A DNA stretch of 40,142 nt, taken from assembly GCA_963204795.1 (NCBI GenBank), contig CAUJHX010000027.1:1-40142 (forward strand), read 5' to 3'. Numbering within the stretch: the stretch's first letter is position 1; each line of letters begins with the position of its first letter. The notes below the pieces were generated by a model that did no database searches, was not told the origin of the DNA, and saw only the letters and a list, made by a program, of their open reading frames with translations. The translations under genes and the position numbers were made by a program. Shown piece after piece: positions 1 through 8,411 of this stretch. Source of the DNA: Pseudomonadota bacterium. Lineage in GTDB: Bacteria; Pseudomonadota; Gammaproteobacteria; Steroidobacterales; Steroidobacteraceae.

Positions 1-463
1 CGAAGAGCGGCCGCCAGGGATCCGGTGCCGAGGTTTGCAGCAGCGTGAAGAGGCGCATGGATTCGTGCTGCTCCACGAGCGATTCGCTGTGCTCGAACGG
101 CAGGATCAGGAATGCCCGCTGCGCAAGTTCCAGGCGCTGGAGGAAACCAGCTGCCACCGCCTCGCGCGCGGCGGCGAGTGCCAGCGAATCTCCCGCGAAG
201 GCGCGTGCAGTGCCTCGCCAGACGTTGCGCGGGAACTGATCGAGCAGCAGCGTCAACGCCAAAGCCGTGTTCGGCGCGGCCGACCACGCCGCGAGCTCGC
301 CACGCAGCGCCGCTTCCATGCCCGGCAAATAGCGCGCACCGATTGCGGCATCGACCGCCGCCGAGCCACGGAACCAGAAAGCCTGGCGTGCGCGGGCCTC
401 AGCGGGTCCGCGGCACGCATCGGCGAACCAGAAGGCGAGAATGTCGTCAGCGTCTGCCTGCAT
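1..463 (-). CDS. DUF924 family protein (3' end beyond window edge)
   Basis: The minus-strand reading frame is open from an ATG at 463 to the window edge, so about 154 residues are visible and the C-terminus is missing. The frame gives ILAFWF near the N-terminus, then LLLDQFPRNVWRGTARAF and later LPFEHSESL, which are the recurring signatures of the DUF924 family. The family is an all-helical, TPR-like fold with no established enzymatic role. No strong Shine-Dalgarno precedes the ATG, and TTG codons just upstream are possible alternative starts. It is divergent from the DUF2891 gene. Plus-strand open frames over the same bases show no recognisable protein and are shadows. Confidence 0.85.
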   Translation of the reverse strand, partial: MQADADDILAFWFADACRGPAEARARQAFWFRGSAAVDAAIGARYLPGMEAALRGELAAWSAAPNTALALTLLLDQFPRNVWRGTARAFAGDSLALAAAREAVAAGFLQRLELAQRAFLILPFEHSESLVEQHESMRLFTLLQTSAPDPWRPLF

Positions 464-560
464 CAGGAACAGCAATAGCAATATGGGCCGCTTTCGGCAA
501 GCAAGCGGGCGACTGGAACAGGCCACCGCGTGTCCGGCCCGCTCGCACGAGCGTCGCTCG

Positions 561-590
561 TTGCCCGCCGCTCATCGCTCGCCCTAGACT
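561..590 (+). promoter_or_regulatory. Possible sigma70 promoter for the DUF2891 gene
   Basis: TTGCCC at 561-566 and TAGACT at 585-590 are separated by 18 bp. The predicted start of transcription falls at or next to the ATG at 598, so the message could be leaderless, in line with the absence of a Shine-Dalgarno. This is a pattern match only. Confidence 0.3.
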
Positions 591-597
591 TGGGCAC

Positions 598-1680
598 ATG
601 CGCAAAGCCTTGTTGCTCGTGTTGAGCATCGCGGTGACACCCCCTGCCGTTGCGAACCCGCTGTCCGCGGATGCCGCCGCGCGCTTCGCCCAGCTCGCGC
701 TCGACTGCGTGCAGCGCGAATACCCCAACAAGATCTCTCACGTCCTCGCGAGCGACGACGATGTCCGGCCTGCGCGGGAGCTCACTCCTGTGTTCTACGG
801 GTGCTTCGACTGGCACTCCGACGTCCACGGTCACTGGCTGCTCGCCCGCCTGGCGCGACTCTACCCCGACGCGCCCTTCGCGCGGCCGGCGCGCGCGGCA
901 CTCGCGCGCAGCTTCACGCCCACCGGAGTTGCCGCCGAGGTCGCCTATCTCGAGGGTCCGGGACGCGCGTCGTTCGAGCGCCCATACGGCCTCGCGTGGC
1001 TGCTCGCGCTCGCCGCTGAACTGCGCGTGTGGGATGACGCGGATGCCCGCGCGTGGTCCACCACGCTCGCACCGCTGGAGCGCGCTGCGGCCGCGCGATT
1101 GGCGGCGTGGCTGCCAAAGCTCGCCTACCCGATCCGCACGGGCGAGCACAATCAGACGGCGTTTTCCTTCGGGCTCACGTGGGACTGGGCGGTCATCACG
1201 GGCGACACCGCCATGCAGGCCCTGCTGCGCGAAAAAGCCGATGCCTTCTACCGCCGCGATCGCAACTGCCCGATCGCCTTCGAGCCCTCCGGAGAGGACT
1301 TTCTCTCGCCCTGTCTCGCGGAAGCCGACTTCATGCGTCGCGTGCTCGCGCCTGCGGAATTCGCGGCGTGGCTCAAGGGCTTTCTGCCCGGCCTGCCGCG
1401 TGCAGCGAAGCCTTGGCTCGCTCCCGGCATCGTCACCGATCGCTCGGACCCGAAGCTTGCGCACATCGACGGCCTCAATCTCAGTCGCGCGTGGATGCTG
1501 CGCGGCATCGCACGCGGCCTGCCCGCGCGCGACCCTCGACGTGTCGCACTGGAGTCCGCCGCCACCGCACACGCGGAGGCCGCCCTGCCGGCCGTCACCG
1601 GCGAGCATTACGAAGGGGGGCACTGGCTCGGTACCTTCGCGGTCTACCTGATGACGCAGAACTGGAGGAATGCGCGATGA
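598..1680 (+). CDS. DUF2891 domain-containing protein, exported
   Basis: 360 residues. The N-terminus MRKALLLVLSIAVTPPAVA looks like a signal peptide, so I chose this ATG rather than the longer open frame that begins far upstream. The mature part carries YPNKISHVL and FYGCFDWHSDVHGHWLL, the hallmark segments of DUF2891, an alpha-helical (alpha/alpha-barrel-like) family of unknown function. Aromatic and acidic residues recur (TWDWAV, EPSGEDFLSPC, HYEGGHWLGTF), as in glycan-processing barrels, but no enzyme activity is established. It overlaps the downstream DUF6522 gene by 4 bp (ATGA), so the two are probably translated together. Confidence 0.88.
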   Translation: MRKALLLVLSIAVTPPAVANPLSADAAARFAQLALDCVQREYPNKISHVLASDDDVRPARELTPVFYGCFDWHSDVHGHWLLARLARLYPDAPFARPARAALARSFTPTGVAAEVAYLEGPGRASFERPYGLAWLLALAAELRVWDDADARAWSTTLAPLERAAAARLAAWLPKLAYPIRTGEHNQTAFSFGLTWDWAVITGDTAMQALLREKADAFYRRDRNCPIAFEPSGEDFLSPCLAEADFMRRVLAPAEFAAWLKGFLPGLPRAAKPWLAPGIVTDRSDPKLAHIDGLNLSRAWMLRGIARGLPARDPRRVALESAATAHAEAALPAVTGEHYEGGHWLGTFAVYLMTQNWRNAR

Positions 1681-1943
1681 CGAAGATCGAGTTTGAAGAC
1701 GGCGCCGTGAGCATCGATGCGACTGTCATCGCCGCAGGCCTCGGGATCGATCCGGCATTGGTGCAATGGCACATGCGCAATGGCCGGATCACGAGCCTCT
1801 GTGAGCGTGGTACCGATGAAGACGCTGGCCGTCACCGGCTGACCTTCAGGTTCCGGGGTCGCAGTTTCCGGGTGACTGCCGATGACACCGGCCAGATCAT
1901 CGCGCAAGAAACCGTCGGGCACAGGCCGGGTCGTGCGCCTTGA
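1677..1943 (+). CDS. DUF6522 family protein
   Basis: 88 residues. The start ATG overlaps the stop of the DUF2891 gene and is preceded by GGAGGA about 8 bases upstream. The sequence EFEDGAVSIDA, then ITSLCERG, GRHRLTFRFRGR and a final beta-strand-like stretch fits the small DUF6522 family as I remember it. That family has no known function. It is cytoplasmic, with no signal or membrane segment. The overlap suggests co-expression with the exported DUF2891 protein, but nothing in the sequence shows how they would cooperate. It ends 6 bp from the convergent Gre-family gene. Confidence 0.7.
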   Translation: MTKIEFEDGAVSIDATVIAAGLGIDPALVQWHMRNGRITSLCERGTDEDAGRHRLTFRFRGRSFRVTADDTGQIIAQETVGHRPGRAP

Positions 1944-1949
1944 TGAACC

Positions 1950-2432
1950 TTACGGCGCAAGCGGCCCGATTTCATAGCGCTGCCCGGCCACCGTGACCTC
2001 GTCCGCCACGCGCGCGCCGATCAGCGCCTCGGCCGCCGGCGACACCCAGCTGATGAGCCCGCGCGCGGGATCGGCCTCGTCCTCGCCGACGATTCGCAGG
2101 ACACGGGTCGCACCCTCCGTATCGTGCAGGGTCACTGCGACACCAAAACGCACGACCTGCGGGTCAGGCGCCGGCGTGACCAGCCGCGCGCTCGCCTTGC
2201 GCTGCATCCAGTACCGCAGGTCACGCTCGATCGCGGCGAGCGCCGCAGCATCCTGGGCGGCCGCGCCGCCGCGCGCCGCTTCGCGGGCCGCGCTGCGCGC
2301 GACTTCGAGTGCGCGCACTCGTGCCTCGATCTGCGCCAAACCATTCGCGGTGACGAAGTTCGGGTGCTGGCTCACTGCGCGCTCCGGCAGCACGACCTCG
2401 CCATCACCTTCCTTCACGAACGCACGGCTCAC
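1950..2432 (-). CDS. GreA/GreB-family elongation factor-like protein
   Basis: 160 residues from a GTG start. The opening SRAFVKE and LPERAVSQHPN are typical of a Gre-like branch found in proteobacteria. A predicted coiled-coil region follows at about residues 30-75, and then the FKBP-like C-terminal domain (VTLHDTEG, RIVGEDEADPARGLISWVSP, VADEVTV). GreA and GreB bind the RNA polymerase secondary channel and stimulate transcript cleavage. In this shorter, divergent form the coiled coil carries many Arg and Ala residues, and I could not confirm the acidic pair at its tip. It might instead resemble Rnk-type regulators. The GTG overlaps the stop of the upstream membrane protein by 4 bp (GTGA). 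Confidence 0.75.
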   Translation of the reverse strand: MSRAFVKEGDGEVVLPERAVSQHPNFVTANGLAQIEARVRALEVARSAAREAARGGAAAQDAAALAAIERDLRYWMQRKASARLVTPAPDPQVVRFGVAVTLHDTEGATRVLRIVGEDEADPARGLISWVSPAAEALIGARVADEVTVAGQRYEIGPLAP

Positions 2433-3466
2433 GATCTTGCCGCCTCTGCTTCGAGGCGTTCGGCGAGTCGCGCCCGCCCTGTCGCACGCGCGTGCTGGAT
2501 CAGCACGCGCGCGTCAGCGGGGCTGGCCATGGCCAGATCGGGCACCACGCGTCTCGCCGCCTCGAAGCGCTCGAGCGCCAGTGAGAACTTGCGGGCGGCG
2601 ATGAGTCGCGAGATCACGAGCTGCGCAACGAGTGAATAGGTGCGCGGCTCGTTCCAGTTCGCCGCGCGGGCCAGGAACGCGCAGGCATCGGTCTCGAGTT
2701 GCGCGTCACCCGCTGCATCGAGCCAGCGGCTCATGGGCTCGACGACACGGTGCGGCTCATGGATGCGCGCCGGCACATAGGCGTCCTCGAGCATGCGCTC
2801 ACGCCGTCGCACGCGCTCGCGCTCCTCGCGATCCGCCGTGCGCTCAGGACTGACCTGCGGCTCGTGACCAAGCGCTTGGCGCCGCTCGTATATCGCCCCG
2901 CCGATGAGGCTGAAGAGTGACAGCAGGAGCCATTGCGCGGCGGCGGTCTTCACGGCGCCCCAGACCGGCAGGTGCTCGAGTCCGTAGATCGCGGCTGCGA
3001 ATGTGATAGTCGCTGCAAGCAGCACGAGGTAGGCACTTCCGAGTCCGCGTATGACGCGCGCCAGCGTCAGCGGATTCAGTGCCTCGATCGCGCTGCCGGT
3101 CACGCCGAGCACTGCTGCTGTGGCCGGCAGCAGCGCAAGAAACGCCGCGCCGATGGCGTATCCCGGCGCGCCGCCGATCCACCACGCGAGTCCAAAGCCT
3201 GCGCCGCAGATCGCAAGCTGCATCAGCGGGCGCTGCTCGACTGGATTCACCATTTCTGCGGAAAGCACCGGCGGCTCGGCGATGCCTTCGGCGGAAAGAT
3301 CGAGCAGCACATAGGCGTACTTGAAGAGCCAGGAGAGCACGATGACCATGAGTGGCAGACCAGGCAGGCCTGCGAGGGACGCGATCGACAGGAGCAGCGT
3401 CAGGGTCGCGATGAGCAGCAGCGCGGTGAGATGCGCGGGGCGCAGGGCATGACGCAGCAGGGCCAC
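2429..3466 (-). CDS. Multi-pass membrane protein with cytoplasmic helical tail
   Basis: 345 residues from a GTG codon; no in-frame ATG lies further upstream. The first 200 residues hold five or six hydrophobic segments, with a DUF4013-like look (a guess). A charged linker rich in Arg and Glu (residues about 205-235) leads to a soluble helical tail with repeated Ala/Leu helices (ALERFEAARRVVPDLA), reminiscent of TPR-like repeats. No enzyme motif is visible. It overlaps the Gre-like gene by 4 bp and lies 33 bp downstream of the DUF11 gene on the same strand, so readthrough from that gene is possible. Function unknown. Confidence 0.72.
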   Translation of the reverse strand: MALLRHALRPAHLTALLLIATLTLLLSIASLAGLPGLPLMVIVLSWLFKYAYVLLDLSAEGIAEPPVLSAEMVNPVEQRPLMQLAICGAGFGLAWWIGGAPGYAIGAAFLALLPATAAVLGVTGSAIEALNPLTLARVIRGLGSAYLVLLAATITFAAAIYGLEHLPVWGAVKTAAAQWLLLSLFSLIGGAIYERRQALGHEPQVSPERTADREERERVRRRERMLEDAYVPARIHEPHRVVEPMSRWLDAAGDAQLETDACAFLARAANWNEPRTYSLVAQLVISRLIAARKFSLALERFEAARRVVPDLAMASPADARVLIQHARATGRARLAERLEAEAARS

Positions 3467-3499
3467 CCGACCATTGTGGCACCTCCCGCCGTCTGACCG

Positions 3500-6478
3500 T
3501 CAACGGACACGCACACGCAGCCGGATCGTGAAGGAAGGTTGGCCACCGCCGCCCGCGGCATTCATGGTGCCCGTTGGTGCGATGCGCACGCCGGTAACCG
3601 CCGGGTCGAAGCCCTGGCCATCCGCCACGGGCGTGTAATTGTAGGGCGCGCCGCCGCCCGGCTGGCTCGAGTAGCTGATGTCAGTGGCCACATTGAACGC
3701 GAGACCGCTCGACGGACTACCGTCGATGAAATCCACGGGGCCTCCACCGCCCGCAGCGACGTAGAGCGCCGAGTTGGCGGGCACGGGATCGGTAATCACG
3801 AGCGAACTGGCGTCGACCGCGCCTGGGCCGCTGTTCGTCACCGCAATCGTGTAGCGCACGATTGCCCCCGGGATGCGTTTGGGATTCACGGCAGCATTCA
3901 CCGGATCCGACAGCACTTCCGAGATCTTCGCGACCTGCAGGGTCGGCAGCGGCACCGCGACCGTGAATCCTCCGACGCCAAGATCCGTAACGCTGCCTTC
4001 CGTGCCTTCGGTCGCTGTCACGCGCATCGACCAGCCGCCGGGCGCGGCGGCTCCGGGCAGGGCATAGGCATATTCGTACGTGCGCGTATCGGCACCGGAA
4101 TCGGCGACCTGTGTCATCACCGCATTCGCGATCTGTGTCGTGCCGTTCGCGTCGACGAGATCGAGTTGCGCGCCGGCGATGTCGAAGCTGCCGAACGGAT
4201 CGCTGACAACGGCCCGCACGTAGACCGTACTGCCACCGAAGAAGGACGCCGTGGCTGCGCCGCCGGGATACGCCGCGTTGTAGCTCGTCACGCTGTCGAC
4301 GTTGATGACGGTGATGCTGTTGAGCTCGACACGCGAGGGCGAGCCGTTGCCGTAGGGGTGCACACGCGTGGTGCTGCCGTTGCCGCCCTGCGCCATCGTC
4401 AACGTGAAAGCCGATCCCGCCGGATAGGTCGCCGTCGCGGGAACGTTGAGCAGAAACGTCCTGAGAGCGCCGTCCGGGGAATTGTTCGGCAGACCGAATG
4501 TCTGGGTCACGGAATCGATCGTGCCGGTGGCGGTGTTCGCGAGCGTGACGGTAATCGTGCGATTGTTCCCGCCGCCACCTGTGCGCGACATCCAGATTTG
4601 CGCAGAAATGCCGCCAGCCGGCAGGGTCACCGGTCGCTGCAGCACGGGCGTCAACGACCAGGTCACCGAGCTGTTTCTGCCGAAGGTGACGAGCGGCTCA
4701 CCCGCGATCGCCGGCACGCGCGACAGCGGCGTCCCGGCGGTGCCGCGCAAATAGAGCGGCTTGGTGCCCCCGGACGGAATCTGCGACGGCGACACGATGA
4801 CCTGCGGCGCATCGGGCGAGCCTCCGACGCCGAACGCATTCGTGATCGTCGCCGTGTTGTCGATCGGAGTTCCGGGTGAAGTGCCGCCCGGGATCACGAC
4901 ATCGAATACGACCGTCGCCGTGCCGTTCGCCGGCACGCTGATGCCCGATACGTCGAGCTGCATGGGCGTAGAGCTGTCGGTTGCGCCGGGCGGAATGCTG
5001 ACGACAGAAAGCGAGGTCGTATTGGTGGGCAGCGGGTCGGTGACGGACACGGCAGGAGAGGCGACACCTGCCGTTTCGCGCAGCGTGATCGTATAGCGCA
5101 GCGTATCGCCGGCATCTGCCTCACCGCCGTCCAGATCGGTCACCGACTTGGTCGAGGTCGACAGATCCGACCCCACGACGACGGCGGGATCGATCGCAGA
5201 ATTGTTGGCGGGAGCGAGGTCGACGCTCGCGCTCGACACCTGTGCGGTGTTGGCGACTGACGGAATCGCCCCGGCGCCGACGGCCACCGTAAGGGTAATG
5301 TCGGGCAATGACTGCCCGGGGTCGAGGAACGGTGGATGCGTGCAGGTGACATCCTGGCCGGCGGCAGCACAGGCCCAGCCCGTGCCAGTGGCCGAGACAT
5401 ACGCGAGTCCCGCCGGTAGCGTGTCGGTCACCGTCACGACATTGTCTTCGCGCTGCTGGCCCGCCGCGTTCGCGACGCGCAACGTGTACACGCCGTTCGC
5501 CCCGGCAGAGAAATTGCCGGCATGGGTCTTCGTGATGGAGAGGTCCACGGTCGGCTCGCTGGTCGCCGACACGATCTGCGCAAGCAGCAGCACGAGATCA
5601 CCACCCGCAGCAAAACGGGTGGTGGCCGAGGCCTGCCCCGGCGAGAGCAGCGTCGATATATCGAAAGTATCGACGTCCAGGCCGTAGCTTGCGGCATTGC
5701 CGATGGAATTGACCGTGCCGTCGTAGGGCTGCACCAGCGGATTGCTGCCCGGCACATTGATTCCGTCGTCGAGCGCCGTACCGTTGAAGCGCAGTTCTTC
5801 CGATACACCGTTGAGCGGCGTGGAGTTGTCCGGATCACCCTCCAGGGCAACGACCGCAATGCGACCATCGATGTCCGTGGCGGGAACACGAAAGCCGTCG
5901 GGCGCGAGATTCAACGCGCTGCCGCGAAAGGGCTCGAGGCCGTCAAAGACATTGATCGCGCGCAGCCGCTCGCTCGGTGAGCCGTAGATCACGACGAGTG
6001 ACCAGCCGGCCGCCACAGCGGAGCTGCCGCAGTGGGGCGTACCGGTATTTACCGTGAGGCCGCTGAACGTGAGGCTGCCGTTGCCACTGACGCGGCTCGT
6101 CACATCCGCGAAGGCACCGAAATATGGAAAATTGGTGCCGCCGTTGTTGAAGGTCGCGGTGAAGGTCCGGCTGGCGCTCACACCACTGCCGTTCAACACC
6201 ACGTTCGAGTCGATGGTGCTGCCCGAGCCGCCCCAGTAGAGGTATGCGGCAACGACTGATGCCCCCCCGGGAATACCGGCAAGCGGCGCCGTACTCGAGC
6301 CCGTCACCGCGCAGGCGTTGCCATTGTTGTCCTGCGCGCGCAGCGAGCCGCCGGTCGCCACGAAATTGATGTTGCCCGTGAGTCGCGTGTAGCGGCTGAT
6401 CGGCGTCTGCTGGGCATGCGCGTTTGCGCCTCCCAGGGCGAGGGCAACGAGAATGAACAGCAGTCGATCGGGACGCAT
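3500..6478 (-). CDS. Secreted DUF11 domain-containing protein
   Basis: 992 residues. The ATG at 6478 was chosen because it is followed by a clean signal peptide (MRPDRLLFILVALALGGANAHAQ). The open frame runs 70 codons further upstream but that part is not signal-like. AAGGAGG lies upstream, with a rather long spacing. The N-terminal 300 residues (AAYLYWGG, ADVTSRVSGNG, GWSLVVIYG) are typical of a secreted beta-rich domain that often precedes DUF11 repeats. At least three Ig-like DUF11 modules follow (VDLSITKTH, YTITLRE, VAKISEVLSDP). There is no C-terminal sorting signal and no membrane anchor. Its last module resembles the C-terminal module of the gene at 7259-8383 (shared NPK-x-IPGA motif), so the divergent clusters are probably related in function. 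Role unknown: surface or extracellular structure is likely. Confidence 0.8.
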   Translation of the reverse strand: MRPDRLLFILVALALGGANAHAQQTPISRYTRLTGNINFVATGGSLRAQDNNGNACAVTGSSTAPLAGIPGGASVVAAYLYWGGSGSTIDSNVVLNGSGVSASRTFTATFNNGGTNFPYFGAFADVTSRVSGNGSLTFSGLTVNTGTPHCGSSAVAAGWSLVVIYGSPSERLRAINVFDGLEPFRGSALNLAPDGFRVPATDIDGRIAVVALEGDPDNSTPLNGVSEELRFNGTALDDGINVPGSNPLVQPYDGTVNSIGNAASYGLDVDTFDISTLLSPGQASATTRFAAGGDLVLLLAQIVSATSEPTVDLSITKTHAGNFSAGANGVYTLRVANAAGQQREDNVVTVTDTLPAGLAYVSATGTGWACAAAGQDVTCTHPPFLDPGQSLPDITLTVAVGAGAIPSVANTAQVSSASVDLAPANNSAIDPAVVVGSDLSTSTKSVTDLDGGEADAGDTLRYTITLRETAGVASPAVSVTDPLPTNTTSLSVVSIPPGATDSSTPMQLDVSGISVPANGTATVVFDVVIPGGTSPGTPIDNTATITNAFGVGGSPDAPQVIVSPSQIPSGGTKPLYLRGTAGTPLSRVPAIAGEPLVTFGRNSSVTWSLTPVLQRPVTLPAGGISAQIWMSRTGGGGNNRTITVTLANTATGTIDSVTQTFGLPNNSPDGALRTFLLNVPATATYPAGSAFTLTMAQGGNGSTTRVHPYGNGSPSRVELNSITVINVDSVTSYNAAYPGGAATASFFGGSTVYVRAVVSDPFGSFDIAGAQLDLVDANGTTQIANAVMTQVADSGADTRTYEYAYALPGAAAPGGWSMRVTATEGTEGSVTDLGVGGFTVAVPLPTLQVAKISEVLSDPVNAAVNPKRIPGAIVRYTIAVTNSGPGAVDASSLVITDPVPANSALYVAAGGGGPVDFIDGSPSSGLAFNVATDISYSSQPGGGAPYNYTPVADGQGFDPAVTGVRIAPTGTMNAAGGGGQPSFTIRLRVRVR

Positions 6479-6715
6479 CGGGCTCGTCTGCCCTCCTTGG
6501 CGCGGGACTGAAGCATACGTCCCGGACGCTGCCCGGAGTGCGGCCAGAAAGAGACGGGATCGGTGTTTCACGGCGCCCACGCCACACTTCTCATGTAACT
6601 TAAGACACCCGTCACACTCACAATGGGCGCTCGCCGCAAGAATGCGGGCACCAGCCATGGAAGGCACGAACACAATGTATCGGCCCATTCATCCACGAAC
6701 TTTAGGGGATATCCC

Positions 6716-7207
6716 ATGAATTTCCCGACGAAGGCATTTTCCCTCGCCGTTTTCGCGCTCCTGCCCGCGGGCCTGGCGCTCGCGCAGGAGAAAGGCTGCA
6801 TCGAACTGAAGACCACCGCGCAGACCGAGCAGACGGTGGTGAGCGCCGACGGCAAGCGCGAAACGACGCTCGTGCCCGCCGCCAAGGTGGTGCCCGGCAC
6901 CGACGTGATCTGGACCGTGACCGCGACCAACATCTGCGGGAAACCCGCCGGCGATGTCGCGATCGACAGCCCGGTTCCGGAACACATGGTGTACCTCGGG
7001 CAGGCCGCAGTCGCCGCGACGTTCAGCGTCAGCTACTCGATCGACGGCAAGCGCTACGCCGGTTCCGACGGGCTTACCGTGCGCGAGGCCGACGGCTCGA
7101 CGCGGGCCGCGCGCACCGACGAGTACCGCCATGTCCGCTACGCGATGCGAAGCGCGCTCGCCCCGGGACAGACCGTCTCGGCGAGCTACCGCACGCGCGT
7201 GCAGTAA
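6716..7207 (+). CDS. Small secreted DUF11-like protein
   Basis: 163 residues with a signal peptide (MNFPTKAFSLAVFALLPAGLALAQ). The ATG at 6716 is preceded by AGGGGAT; the longer frame upstream is not signal-like. The mature part is one beta-sandwich module (VVPGTDVIWTVTATNICG, VAIDSPVPEHMVYLG, ALAPGQTVSASYRTRV) with the order of a single DUF11 unit. Two cysteines (C26 and the NICG cysteine) could form a disulfide. It is the first gene of a three-gene run (51 bp to the next gene) and is divergent from the large DUF11 gene. Probably an exported accessory subunit; function unknown. Confidence 0.72.
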   Translation: MNFPTKAFSLAVFALLPAGLALAQEKGCIELKTTAQTEQTVVSADGKRETTLVPAAKVVPGTDVIWTVTATNICGKPAGDVAIDSPVPEHMVYLGQAAVAATFSVSYSIDGKRYAGSDGLTVREADGSTRAARTDEYRHVRYAMRSALAPGQTVSASYRTRVQ

Positions 7208-7258
7208 CCACCCGCTTTCGTCTTCGATTCCGTTTTGTTGCACAGGAGGAGTATCGCA

Positions 7259-8383
7259 ATGTTGATCCAACCAGCAAACCTGCGGCGGGTCCTGCTCGCC
7301 GCGGCCACCATCGCCGCTGGCGCGTGGCAGACCGCGGGCGCCGTCGGCACCGCGGCCAACACATCGATCGCGAACCAGGCGACGGTGAGTTACAGCGTCG
7401 GCGGCAACGCACAGACGCCGATTCCGAGTTCGCCCACCGGCAATTCGACGCCGGGCGGCGGCGCGCCGACGACCTTCGTCGTCGACAACCGCATCGACCT
7501 CACCGTGACCGAGCTTTCGGGGGGCAACACTCTCGTGACGCCGGGGCAGCTGAACCAGGTGACGTCCTTCACCGTGACGAACACCGGTAACAGCCCGCAG
7601 GGCTATCAGCTCACGCCGACCAACCTCGCCGGCGGCGCGGTCTTCGGCAACACCGACAACACCGACGTCGCCAACCTGCGTGTGTTCGTTGACAGCAACG
7701 GCAACGGCACCTACGACGCCGGCACCGACACGGCCACGGCCATCGACACCCTTGCGGCCGATGCCAGCGTCGTCGTGTTCATCGTGGCTGATGTCCCCGG
7801 AACGACGACGAACGGACAGTTCGCCAACGTGCAGCTCTCTGCGCGTGCCGCGTTGCCGGGCACGGCCGGCGCGACGCTCGCCACGGAAACAGCGGGCGCC
7901 GACACGCCGGGCGCGGTCGACACGGTGTTCGGTGATGCCGCGCGCGATGCGACCGAGGTGGCCGCGGACCAGTACGCGATCGAATCCGCGGCGCTCACCG
8001 TGGCGAAGACCTCGGCCGTCGTGGCGGACCCGCACAACGGCACGACCAACCCGAAGGCGATTCCGGGCGCATTCGTCGAATACGCAATCGCGATCTCGAA
8101 TACCGGTGCGGCTCCCGCGACCGGCATTCAGATCAACGATCCGCTGCCGGCGAGCACCGCCTTCCGCTCGGGCGCCTACAACGGCGCAGCGAGCGACGTG
8201 TCCATCACGGTGGGTGCCAATCCCGCGACGTTCTGCGTCGCCGAGGCGGGTGGCACGGACACGAACAGCGACGGCTGCTACCGCACCGCCACCGATCTCG
8301 TCGTGGGTGCCCCGGCACTGACGACGGTCAACGTGGGCGCGGGTGGCAATGTCACCGTGCGCTTCCAGGTCGCCATCAACTGA
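7259..8383 (+). CDS. Secreted DUF11 domain-containing protein
   Basis: 374 residues from an ATG preceded by AGGAGGA at good spacing; an upstream in-frame TTG at 7235 lies before that site and is rejected. A signal peptide ends near AGAVG. The mature protein has two or three beta-sandwich units: QATVSYSVGG, then VTSFTVTNTGN with a Ca-binding-like DSNGNGTYDAGTD stretch, and a C-terminal module beginning LTVAKTSAVV with NPKAIPGAFVEYAI. That last module matches the last module of the minus-strand 992-residue protein. It ends in VRFQVAIN with no anchor. It sits between the small DUF11-like gene and the giant barrel protein, which suggests the three act at the cell surface together. Confidence 0.75.
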   Translation: MLIQPANLRRVLLAAATIAAGAWQTAGAVGTAANTSIANQATVSYSVGGNAQTPIPSSPTGNSTPGGGAPTTFVVDNRIDLTVTELSGGNTLVTPGQLNQVTSFTVTNTGNSPQGYQLTPTNLAGGAVFGNTDNTDVANLRVFVDSNGNGTYDAGTDTATAIDTLAADASVVVFIVADVPGTTTNGQFANVQLSARAALPGTAGATLATETAGADTPGAVDTVFGDAARDATEVAADQYAIESAALTVAKTSAVVADPHNGTTNPKAIPGAFVEYAIAISNTGAAPATGIQINDPLPASTAFRSGAYNGAASDVSITVGANPATFCVAEAGGTDTNSDGCYRTATDLVVGAPALTTVNVGAGGNVTVRFQVAIN

Positions 8384-8411
8384 GGACCAAACGTCCGGAG
8401 ATGGAGAGATC

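Noticed and set aside
463..1623. 386-codon minus-strand frame opposite the DUF2891 gene
   Set aside because: The plus frame has a signal peptide and clear DUF2891 motifs; the minus frame has none.
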